NCBI RefSeq assembly: GCF_027271155.1
Contig: NZ_CP114542.1
Coordinates: 682,001-746,000, forward strand
DNA from: Brevundimonas subvibrioides
Lineage (GTDB): Bacteria > Pseudomonadota > Alphaproteobacteria > Caulobacterales > Caulobacteraceae
Reading direction: 5' to 3'
DNA: 64,000 nt
This document shows positions 57,507-64,000 of the stretch, one piece after another. Made by a program: the position numbers and the translations under genes. Under the pieces are notes generated by a model that saw only the letters and a program-made list of their open reading frames with translations, was not told the DNA's origin and ran no database searches. Numbering within the stretch: position 1 is the stretch's first letter; each line of letters starts with the position of its first letter.

Positions 57507-58142
57507 ATGACGAACGCGCCGAGTCGAATTCTGGGACTGGACCCCGGCCTGCGCCGCACCGGCTGGGGCGTGGTCGTGGCCGAGGGGTCGCGCCTGCGCT
57601 GGGTCGCGCACGGGGTGGTCGCACCGCCCGAGACCCTGCCCCTGTCCGAGCGGCTGCTGTGGCTTCTGGACAAGGTGGGCGAGGTCTGCGCCGCCCATGC
57701 CTGTGACGAGGCGGCGATCGAGGACGTGTTCGTGAACGTCAATCCGGCCTCGACGCTGAAACTGGGCCACGCGCGGGCGGCCGTCATGCTGGCCCCGGCA
57801 AGGGCCGGCCTGTCCGTGGCCGAGTATTCGCCGAACCTGATCAAGAAGGCGGTGGTGGGGGCCGGTCATGCCGACAAGACGCAGATCGCCTTCATGGTGA
57901 AGCGGCTGCTGCCCACAGCGGGGGATGTAAAGGCGGACGCGGCCGATGCCCTGGCCGTGGCGATCACCCATGCGCAGATGCGGCGCTTCTCCTCCCTGTC
58001 GCGGAGCGATGGGGAGGTGGCAGCGAGCCCTTCGCGAGCTGACGGAGGGGTTCTGCGTGCACCAAGAACCCCTCCGTCTCCTTCGCTTCGCTACGGATCC
58101 ACCTCCCCATTCGCTGCGCGAACAGGGAGGAGACCAGGGTGA
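57507..58142 (+). CDS. ruvC: Crossover junction endodeoxyribonuclease RuvC
   Basis: 211 aa Holliday-junction resolvase. Catalytic acids are D12 ([13 protein letters not shown]), E in AIEDVFVN, and the DAADALAVA pair. The core ends at [10 protein letters not shown] (about residue 160), the normal C-terminus. The last 45-50 residues ([19 protein letters not shown] ... RTGRRPG) come from a palindromic element (57989-58132). The ruvA GTG overlaps the stop by 4 nt. Confidence 0.96.
   Translation: MTNAPSRILGLDPGLRRTGWGVVVAEGSRLRWVAHGVVAPPETLPLSERLLWLLDKVGEVCAAHACDEAAIEDVFVNVNPASTLKLGHARAAVMLAPARAGLSVAEYSPNLIKKAVVGAGHADKTQIAFMVKRLLPTAGDVKADAADALAVAITHAQMRRFSSLSRSDGEVAASPSRADGGVLRAPRTPPSPSLRYGSTSPFAARTGRRPG
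57989..58132. repeat. Palindromic element at the end of ruvC
   Basis: Left arm 57989-58020 and right arm 58099-58132 are near-complements (CTCCTCCCTGTCGCGGAGCG... / ...CGCTGCGCGAACAGGGAGGAG). An inner pair ACGGAGGGGTTC/GAACCCCTCCGT lies between. The right arm's GGGAGGAG is 6 nt before the ruvA GTG and serves as its ribosome-binding site. Confidence 0.85.
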
Positions 58143-58756
58143 TCGGTCGGCTGCGGGGCGTGCTGGCCGAGGTCGAGGAGGCGCACTGCCTGATCGACTG
58201 CGCGGGCGTGGGCTATGTGGTGGCGTGCGGGGCGCGGACACTGCAGCGGCTGCCGGCACCGGGGGACGAGGCGACGCTGCACATCGAAAGCAGCTGGTCG
58301 GCGGAGAACGGGCCGCGGCTCTATGGCTTCCTGACCCGGGACGAGCGGCGGGCGTTCACGACGCTGACCGGGATTCAGGGTGTGGGCCCCAAGGCGGCCC
58401 TGTCGGTGCTGGATGTGCTGCCGCCGGGCGAGCTGGCGGGTGCCGTGGCACGCGACGACAAGGCGGCGATCGGCCGGGCCAATGGGGTGGGCCCGAAACT
58501 GGCCCTGCGGATCGTGACCGAGCTGAAGGGCAAGCCGCTGGGCGACGTCTCGTTCACGCCGTCGGCGGCGGGCGTCCATGCCGGGGTCGCGCCGCCGGTG
58601 CCGAGCGTGACGGGCGAGGCGGTCTCGGCCCTGCTGGGGCTGGGCGTGGCCGAGGTCAATGCGCGGCGCGCCGTGGACCAGGCGCTGATCCGGCTGGGTG
58701 ACGCCACCGAGCTGTCGGCGGTCATCCGGGCGGCGCTGCAGGAGCTGGGACGGTGA
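58139..58756 (+). CDS. ruvA: Holliday junction branch migration protein RuvA
   Basis: 205 aa. It binds four-way junctions and loads RuvB. It starts [20 protein letters not shown], with the two helix-hairpin-helix motifs [17 protein letters not shown] and [17 protein letters not shown], and a C-terminal RuvB-contacting domain ([21 protein letters not shown]). GTG 58139 overlaps the ruvC stop. Confidence 0.97.
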   Translation: MIGRLRGVLAEVEEAHCLIDCAGVGYVVACGARTLQRLPAPGDEATLHIESSWSAENGPRLYGFLTRDERRAFTTLTGIQGVGPKAALSVLDVLPPGELAGAVARDDKAAIGRANGVGPKLALRIVTELKGKPLGDVSFTPSAAGVHAGVAPPVPSVTGEAVSALLGLGVAEVNARRAVDQALIRLGDATELSAVIRAALQELGR

Positions 58757-58900
58757 AGAGTGAGTGGCGAGTGGCGCGTGGCGAGTGGCGAGTGAAGCGT
58801 GCGCGGGAGCAACGGGTGAACCCGACGTTGGGGGCCGTCGCCCAAGACCGCTCACGTCTTCGCTCACTCGCCACGCGCCACTCGCCACTCTTCACTCGCG
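58755..58900. repeat. Palindromic element between ruvA and ruvB
   Basis: Left arm 58755-58799 (GAAGAGTGAGTGGCGAGTGG...) and right arm 58858-58900 (CTTCGCTCACTCGCCACGCG...) are near-complements around a 58-nt centre. The arms match those of the element inside thiC (44038-44165). It separates two genes that are normally adjacent. Confidence 0.85.
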
Positions 58901-58913
58901 ACCCGGTTACGAC

Positions 58914-59942
58914 ATGAGCGACGACCGCATCATCTCCCCGGAGCCCGCTGCCGGTGAGGCCTATGACCGGGCGCTGCGGCCGCAGACCCTGTCGGAATTC
59001 GTCGGGCAGGAGGCGGCCAAGGGCAATCTGAAGGTCTTCATCGATGCGGCGCGCGGGCGGGGCGAGGCGCTGGACCACGTGCTGCTGTTCGGGCCGCCGG
59101 GGCTGGGCAAGACGACCCTGGCCCAGATCGTGGCGCGCGAGCTGGGTGTGGGCTTCCGGGCGACCTCGGGGCCGATCCTCGCGAAGGCGGGGGACCTGGC
59201 GGCGATCCTGACCAATCTGGAGCCGCGCGACGTCCTGTTCATCGACGAGATCCACCGGCTGGCCCCGACGGTGGAGGAGATCCTGTATCCCGCCATGGAG
59301 GACCATGTGCTGGACCTGATCATCGGCGAGGGGCCGTCGGCGCGGTCGGTGCGGATCGATCTGGCGCCGTTCACCCTGGTCGGGGCGACGACAAGGGCCG
59401 GGCTTCTGGCCACGCCGCTGCGGGACCGGTTCGGGATCCCGCTGAGGCTGGAGTTCTATACGCCGGCCGAACTGGTGCGGGTCATCACCGGGGCGGCGCG
59501 CAAGATGGGGGCCCCGATCAACGACGAGGGGGCGGGCGAGATCGCCTCGCGCTCGCGCGGGACGCCGCGCGTGGCCGGGCGGTTGTTGCGGCGGGTGCGG
59601 GACTTCGCCGAGGCGGAAGGCGCGGCCATGATCGACCGGATCGTTGCGGCGCGCGCCCTGTCGCGGCTGGAGATCGACGAGGCAGGGCTGGACGCCAACG
59701 ACCGCCGGTTCCTGAAGGCCCTGATCGAGAACTATGGCGGCGGACCGGTCGGCATGGACACCCTGGCCGCCGCGATCGCGGAGGCGCGCGATGCGGTCGA
59801 GGACGTGATCGAGCCCTATCTGCTGCAGCAGGGCTTCATCCAGCGGACGCCGCGCGGGCGGATGGCGTGCGCCAGGGCCTATGCGCATCTGGGGCTGAGC
59901 GAGCCACCGAAGCCGGCGGGAGCGGGAGACCTGTTCAGCTAG
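58914..59942 (+). CDS. ruvB: Holliday junction branch migration ATPase RuvB
   Basis: 342 aa AAA+ motor. Walker [14 protein letters not shown], Walker B FIDEIHRL, sensor GATTRAGLL, and the C-terminal winged helix with [11 protein letters not shown] 58914 starts [12 protein letters not shown]; longer reading enters the palindromic element. It completes the ruvCAB operon. Confidence 0.98.
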   Translation: MSDDRIISPEPAAGEAYDRALRPQTLSEFVGQEAAKGNLKVFIDAARGRGEALDHVLLFGPPGLGKTTLAQIVARELGVGFRATSGPILAKAGDLAAILTNLEPRDVLFIDEIHRLAPTVEEILYPAMEDHVLDLIIGEGPSARSVRIDLAPFTLVGATTRAGLLATPLRDRFGIPLRLEFYTPAELVRVITGAARKMGAPINDEGAGEIASRSRGTPRVAGRLLRRVRDFAEAEGAAMIDRIVAARALSRLEIDEAGLDANDRRFLKALIENYGGGPVGMDTLAAAIAEARDAVEDVIEPYLLQQGFIQRTPRGRMACARAYAHLGLSEPPKPAGAGDLFS

Positions 59943-60018
59943 ACCAGTCGCCGGCTCCGTTCGCGCGGATGAACCCGTCTCGCTGGACGCTCATGCGTCA
60001 ACTGAAGCGACGATTGCT

Positions 60019-60414
60019 CTAGGTCTGACCCGGCAACGGCCTCGGCTTCCGGTCGGCGTCGATGGCGACATAGGTGAAGACGCCCTCGGTCACGCGGGAG
60101 ACGGCCTGGGTCGAGCGGGGACGCTTCCAGGCCTCGACGCGGACGCGGATCGAGGTGCGGCCGGTCTTCAGCACCGTGGCATACAGGGACACCTCGTCAC
60201 CGACGGAGACGGGCTGGTGGAACACCATGCCGTCGACGGCGATGGTGGCGCAGCGCCCCTGGGCCAGATCGAAGGCGGGTGTCGAACCCGCCAGGTCCAT
60301 CTGGGCCAGCAGCCAGCCGCCGAAGATGTCGCCTTCGGGATTGGTGTCAGCGGGCATGGCGATGACCCGCCCGACGAGCTGGCCGTCAGGCGTTTCCGGG
60401 GAGGGATGGGTCAC
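60019..60414 (-). CDS. YciA-like acyl-CoA thioesterase
   Basis: 131 aa hotdog protein. The signature DTNPEGDIFGGWLLAQMDLAGS is the YciA/acyl-CoA hydrolase helix with its catalytic Asp (EGDIFGG). VDGMVFHQPVSVGDEVSLYATV and RVEAWKR also fit. It starts 7 nt downstream of the S9 peptidase start-side region's stop? The S9 gene lies just upstream on the same strand (its stop at 60422), so they may be co-transcribed. Confidence 0.92.
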   Translation of the reverse strand: MTHPSPETPDGQLVGRVIAMPADTNPEGDIFGGWLLAQMDLAGSTPAFDLAQGRCATIAVDGMVFHQPVSVGDEVSLYATVLKTGRTSIRVRVEAWKRPRSTQAVSRVTEGVFTYVAIDADRKPRPLPGQT

Positions 60415-60421
60415 GTCGGGC

Positions 60422-62524
60422 TCAGTCCTGAGGCTTCAGGTGGTCGTCCAGCCAGTGGAAGACCTCGTTATGCCACTGCAGGCTGTTCCGGGGCTTCAGG
60501 ACCCAGTGGTTCTCGTCCGGGAAGACGATCAGCCGGCTCTCGATGCCGCGCCGCTGCAGGGCGGTGAAGGTCGACAGGCCCTGAGCCGTCGGGATGCGGT
60601 AGTCGCGGTCGCCCTGGATGACCAGCATCGGGGTGCGCCAGTTTCCGACGTGATGGACCGGGTTGAAGCGCTCGTAGCCCTCGGGATTGTCATAGACCGT
60701 CCCGCCGTATTCCCACTCGGTGAACCACAGCTCTTCGGTCGAATAGCCCATGCCGCGCACGTCGAAGACGCCGTCGTGATTGACCAGGCATTTGAATTCG
60801 TCCGACCAGTTCCCGGCGATCCAGTTGATCATATAGCCGCCGTAGGAGGCGCCGAGCGCGCAGGCGTTGTCGCCGTCGAGGAAGCTGTAGCGCGCCTGGG
60901 CGGCGGCCCAGCCCTTCTGCAGATCTTCCAGCGGGCGATCGCCCCAGTGCTGGCTGATCGCGTCGGTGAAGCCCTGTCCGTAGCCGGTGGAGCCGTGGAA
61001 ATCGATCATGACGACGGCATAGCCGGCACCGGCATAGGTCTCCGGGTTCCAGCGGTAGGACCAGCTGTTGCCGAACGACCCCTGGGGCCCGCCGTGGATC
61101 AGGAAGGCGACGGGGTATTTGCGCCCCTCGACGTAGCCGGCGGGCTTGATGACGTAGCCGTGGACCTCTTCGTTGTTCCAGCCGGGGAAGCTGAACTGCT
61201 CGGCCTCACCGAACAGGCGGTCATCCAGTTCGGGATTCACGTCGGTGATCCGGATCGGCATCTCGCGGCCGCGGAAGGTCTTGACGTAGAGCTCGGTCGG
61301 GGAGGTCAGGCTGTCCTGGGCGAAGACGAAGCCGGACGGGGTCTGTTCGAAAGCCGAGACATGGCCGGGGCCAGTGATCGGCACGACCGCGCCGCTGGTG
61401 GCGTCGATCTGGAACAGTTTCGTCTGGCCGACGTCGCCGGCGATGACGAAAAGGCTGCGGCCGTCGGCGGACCACTGCAGGGTGTCGGCCGAACGGTCCC
61501 AGTCGGCGGCGACTTCACGCCTGGCCCCGGTCGCCACGTCCATCAGCACGATCTGCCAGCGGTCGGCCTCGAAGCCCGGACGCTTCATGGCGCGATAGGC
61601 CAGGGTCCGGCCGTCGGGCGAATAGACCGGGCCGGTGTCCCAGGCGTCGTTGTCGTCGGTCAGGTTGGTAAAGCCGGACCCGGTCAGGCCGTTGGTCCTG
61701 AACAGGTCGAAATTGGTGCTCCACGGTTCGCTCTGACCGGCGACGCGGGCCGAGAAGACGATGGCGGAGCTGTCGGGGGTGAAGGTGAACTCGCTCTCGT
61801 CGCCGAAGGGTTTGGACGGCGTGTCACCGTCGAAGCCGTGGGTGACCCAGGCGGGCTCGCCCGAGCCGTCGGCGTTGACGACGAACAGATGGTTCTGGGT
61901 CCCGTCCGCCCAGGTGTCCCAGTGGCGCACGAACATGCGGTCATAGACCTGGCCGGTCGACTTGCGGACGGCGGTCTCGGTGCCACGCGCGACCGAGCAG
62001 GCCAGGTCGTCGCAGTCGGGATAGACGGCCAGGCTGACCGCGATCCTGGAGCCGTCGGGGCTGAGGCGCCAGGCGTTGACGTCGAGCGGCAGGTTCGTGA
62101 CCTGGGTCGCCGTGGCCCCGGTCGCATCGGTCTTCCACACCTGGCTGGTTCCGGATTGGCTTGACAGGAAATAGAGGGCTCCGTCCGGGCCCCAGCGAGC
62201 GGTGTTGGCCCCCTGGTCCGAGATGGCCAGTCGGCGCGGCGGCGCGTCGCCGGTCAGGTCCTGGATGAACAGGCTGGTGACGCCGCGGTTGGCCTCCATG
62301 TCCGTGGCGCGCACGGCATAGACGACCTTGGTCCCGTCGGGGGACACGCGCGGGTCCGACAGCCGGTTGGCGTTCAGCATGTCTGTGTAGGTGAAGGCGC
62401 GCCCGGCCGCCTGGGGCGCGACGCTCGTCACGGCGTCCGGGGCCACCGTGACCTCGGCGGCGGCAGGCAGGCCGGTCATCAGGGCGAGGACGGCGGCGGC
62501 GGCGAGCAGGGTCGGGTGACGCAT
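60422..62524 (-). CDS. Exported S9-family prolyl-oligopeptidase-like peptidase
   Basis: 700 aa. Signal peptide about 1-24 (ending LPAAAEV). An N-terminal beta-propeller (about 40-430) carries WD40-like PD40 repeats (RLSPDGSRIAVSL, VYSPDGRTLAYRA, QWSADGRSLFVIA). The catalytic hydrolase domain follows with Ser in LGASYGGYMINW and His in PDENHWVLKP. It cleaves short peptides in the periplasm, like dipeptidyl/acyl-peptidases. Confidence 0.93.
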   Translation of the reverse strand: MRHPTLLAAAAVLALMTGLPAAAEVTVAPDAVTSVAPQAAGRAFTYTDMLNANRLSDPRVSPDGTKVVYAVRATDMEANRGVTSLFIQDLTGDAPPRRLAISDQGANTARWGPDGALYFLSSQSGTSQVWKTDATGATATQVTNLPLDVNAWRLSPDGSRIAVSLAVYPDCDDLACSVARGTETAVRKSTGQVYDRMFVRHWDTWADGTQNHLFVVNADGSGEPAWVTHGFDGDTPSKPFGDESEFTFTPDSSAIVFSARVAGQSEPWSTNFDLFRTNGLTGSGFTNLTDDNDAWDTGPVYSPDGRTLAYRAMKRPGFEADRWQIVLMDVATGARREVAADWDRSADTLQWSADGRSLFVIAGDVGQTKLFQIDATSGAVVPITGPGHVSAFEQTPSGFVFAQDSLTSPTELYVKTFRGREMPIRITDVNPELDDRLFGEAEQFSFPGWNNEEVHGYVIKPAGYVEGRKYPVAFLIHGGPQGSFGNSWSYRWNPETYAGAGYAVVMIDFHGSTGYGQGFTDAISQHWGDRPLEDLQKGWAAAQARYSFLDGDNACALGASYGGYMINWIAGNWSDEFKCLVNHDGVFDVRGMGYSTEELWFTEWEYGGTVYDNPEGYERFNPVHHVGNWRTPMLVIQGDRDYRIPTAQGLSTFTALQRRGIESRLIVFPDENHWVLKPRNSLQWHNEVFHWLDDHLKPQD

Positions 62525-62636
62525 CGGGCGGCTCCTTAAGGAATGCTGGGCGCTGGCGTAGCACCGTGCGGGACGGGGCGGAAGTTGCGGATTGACGTCA
62601 GGTTAGCTAAGCTGGTGGGACCAAGGAGATCGAGCG

Positions 62637-62882
62637 ATGACGATCGTCACCGTGCACCAGGCCAAGACCCATCTGTCCAAGCTGATCGCCGCCGCCGAGC
62701 GGGGCGAAGACGTGGTCATTGCGCGAGGCACCAAGGCCGCGGTCCGGCTGATCCGTTATGACGCGCCGGTCCTGGTCGAGCGTTCATTCGGTGCGCTCAA
62801 GGGCCAGGGGGCCTTCGACGAGTCATTTTTCGATCCGTTGCCGGACGAAGAACTCCGGTTGTGGAATGGTGAGGGTGACTGA
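62637..62882 (+). CDS. Phd/YefM-type antitoxin
   Basis: 81 aa. It starts MTIVTVHQAKTHLSKLIAAAERGEDVVIARG, the classic prevent-host-death domain, with an acidic C-terminal toxin-binding part (FFDPLPDEELRLW). AAGGAG precedes ATG 62637. A TTAGCTAA palindrome at 62603-62610 could be its operator, in a weak TTGCGG-17-TAAGCT promoter. Confidence 0.9.
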   Translation: MTIVTVHQAKTHLSKLIAAAERGEDVVIARGTKAAVRLIRYDAPVLVERSFGALKGQGAFDESFFDPLPDEELRLWNGEGD

Positions 62883-63265
62883 TGCTGTTGCTGGATACCC
62901 ACGCGCTGATCTGGTGGGTCTACGGGGACGACCGCTTTCCGGTGCATTTGCGAGGGGAGGTCAGCAACATGTCGCGGCCGGTTTACGTCAGCGCCGTGTC
63001 GGCGATGGAGATCACAACCAAGCACCGGATTGGCAAACTGCCCCAGGCCGCGTCGTTGGCGAACCATTTTCAGGCGACTATCAAAAGGTTGGGCTTCCTC
63101 GAACTGCCGATCTCTGTCGCCGAAGGCGGTCTCGCTGGCAGGATGAAAGGCGAGCACAAGGATCCGTTCGATCGCCTGCTGATCGCTCAAGCCCTCCTGA
63201 ACCATTTGACGCTGGTCTCGAACGAAAAGCTGTTCGACGACTTTGGTGTGGCGCGCATCTGGTAG
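62882..63265 (+). CDS. PIN-domain toxin
   Basis: 127 aa. D5 (LLLDTHALIWW), E43 (AMEITTKHRIGKL) and D94/D97 (KDPFDRLLIAQA) are the PIN acids; the last is a weaker site (SNEKLF, N114/E115 for the usual Asp). The TGATG overlap with the antitoxin stop is 1 nt. This is the COG3744-style PIN group that pairs with Phd antitoxins. Confidence 0.9.
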   Translation: MLLLDTHALIWWVYGDDRFPVHLRGEVSNMSRPVYVSAVSAMEITTKHRIGKLPQAASLANHFQATIKRLGFLELPISVAEGGLAGRMKGEHKDPFDRLLIAQALLNHLTLVSNEKLFDDFGVARIW

Positions 63266-63313
63266 CGGCCACCCGCTTGCCTGCCTTCCCGCCAGAGGCG
63301 ACAAGGGTCGCGA

Positions 63314-64000
63314 ATGGCTGCTTCGCTTCCGACCCCTTCCGATCCTGTGCCGACGCCGACCGGGCGCGGGCATGACCATATCGTCGATGTGCTGATCGCC
63401 GAGCGGGCGCCGGGGCTGACGGGCTCGCCGTTCTGGCCCCTGGTGCGGCCGGGGCTGTATGCGCTGCTCGGCTACGGCAAGGCGCGGCGGATGGCCGACG
63501 CCATCGCCCATCTTTCGGGGCAGGGCACGCTGGAGCATGTGTCCAACCTGCTGGACCTGAAGGTTTCGTCGATGAACCTGGAGCGGGTGCCGACGACGGG
63601 GCGGTGCGTGGTGGTGTGCAACCACCCGACGGGGATTGCCGACGGGATTGCCGTTTATGACGCCCTCCGCACGCGCCGGCCCGACGCGATCTGGTTCGCC
63701 AACGCCGATGCGCTGCGCGTCTCGCCGCGGCTGTCCGAGGTGCTGATTCCGGTCGAGTGGGTGATCGAAAAGCGGACGCGCGAGAAGACCCGCGCCACGC
63801 TGGAAGCCGCCAAAGCGGCGTTCGACGCCGAACGCTGCATCGTCATGTTCCCTGCGGGTCGGCTGGCGCGGGCGGGCAGGGACGGGACCCTGACCGATCC
63901 GGAATGGGCTCCGACAGCCGCATCGATGGCGCGGAAATACGGGGCACCGATCATCCCGATCCATGTGACGGGACCGAACTCGACCCTGTTCCACCTGTTC
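63314..64000 (+). CDS. Acyltransferase (PlsC-like), 3' end outside the window
   Basis: 229 codons are visible from ATG 63314 to the window edge with no stop. The acyltransferase motif I is VVCNHPTGIADG (HxxxxD type) and motif III FPAGRLARAG, as in glycerol-3-phosphate/1-acylglycerol acyltransferases and ornithine-lipid synthases. Further motif KYGAPIIPIHVTG is the late conserved Pro region. It probably acylates a phospholipid precursor at the membrane. Confidence 0.85.
   Translation, partial: MAASLPTPSDPVPTPTGRGHDHIVDVLIAERAPGLTGSPFWPLVRPGLYALLGYGKARRMADAIAHLSGQGTLEHVSNLLDLKVSSMNLERVPTTGRCVVVCNHPTGIADGIAVYDALRTRRPDAIWFANADALRVSPRLSEVLIPVEWVIEKRTREKTRATLEAAKAAFDAERCIVMFPAGRLARAGRDGTLTDPEWAPTAASMARKYGAPIIPIHVTGPNSTLFHLF

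Noticed and set aside
60074..62164. 696-aa plus-strand frame opposite the thioesterase and S9 peptidase genes
   Set aside because: Repetitive Val/Gly/Asp composition and no motif; a shadow of the real genes.

Overview
The window is a GC-rich, densely packed chromosomal segment that looks like Caulobacteraceae, most probably Brevundimonas or a close relative. This is inferred from the trpF-trpB-trpA-accD-folC gene order, a crescentin-like coiled-coil protein, an HWE-type histidine kinase, frequent GTG/TTG starts with 1-4 nt stop/start overlaps, and the overall protein style. I recognised no rRNA or tRNA genes, CRISPR array, intact transposase or replication origin.

Layout. 0-9 kb: thiolase (cut by the window edge), two rRNA-modification enzymes, a Phd-VapC toxin-antitoxin pair fused by overlap to trpF, trpB, a small secreted Cys-rich protein, trpA, accD and folC. 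9-14 kb: TPP enzyme, entericidin-like peptide, M28 peptidase, S1/P1 nuclease. 13.6-19.6 kb: trmJ, an alpha-hydroxy-acid oxidase, then a glutathione-dependent formaldehyde pathway (adhC ... fghA) interrupted by a second toxin-antitoxin pair, and sodB. 19.7-29.6 kb: metallo-hydrolase lipoprotein, rpsD, Ycf48-like protein, HWE kinase, a bolA/grxD cluster, radC, map and a CinA-type domain protein. 29.6-38.5 kb: DEAD helicase, DUF1345 protein, esterase, malate synthase G, fmt-truA and an HTH protein.

38.6-42.7 kb is the accessory part. A FrnE-like gene is followed by a DUF559 nuclease gene sandwiched between two large palindromic elements. Next come two truncated, near-duplicate zeta-toxin-like P-loop remnants on either side of an orphan secreted protein. 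Last is an AT-rich gene for a retron-type reverse transcriptase fused to a trypsin-like serine protease, with a candidate msr-msd RNA between it and thiC. This retron is the most interesting system in the window; it has both retron RT signatures (NAxxH and VTG), YADD and a complete His-Asp-Ser triad.

42.7-64 kb: thiC with a TPP riboswitch and an in-frame palindromic insertion, D-cysteine desulfhydrase-like enzyme, nucleoside hydrolase-ribokinase pair, zinc alcohol dehydrogenase, yebC, the crescentin-like gene, hemerythrin protein, an unusual membrane-anchored M20 peptidase, ruvC-ruvA-ruvB (two palindromic elements lie in this operon), thioesterase, S9 peptidase, a third toxin-antitoxin pair (Phd-PIN) and an acyltransferase running off the end.

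A recurring theme is dispersed palindromic repeats that have been built into genes: in-frame inside thiC, as the C-terminal tail of ruvC and ribosome-binding site of ruvA, between ruvA and ruvB, as the ribosome-binding site of the FrnE-like gene, and around the DUF559 gene.
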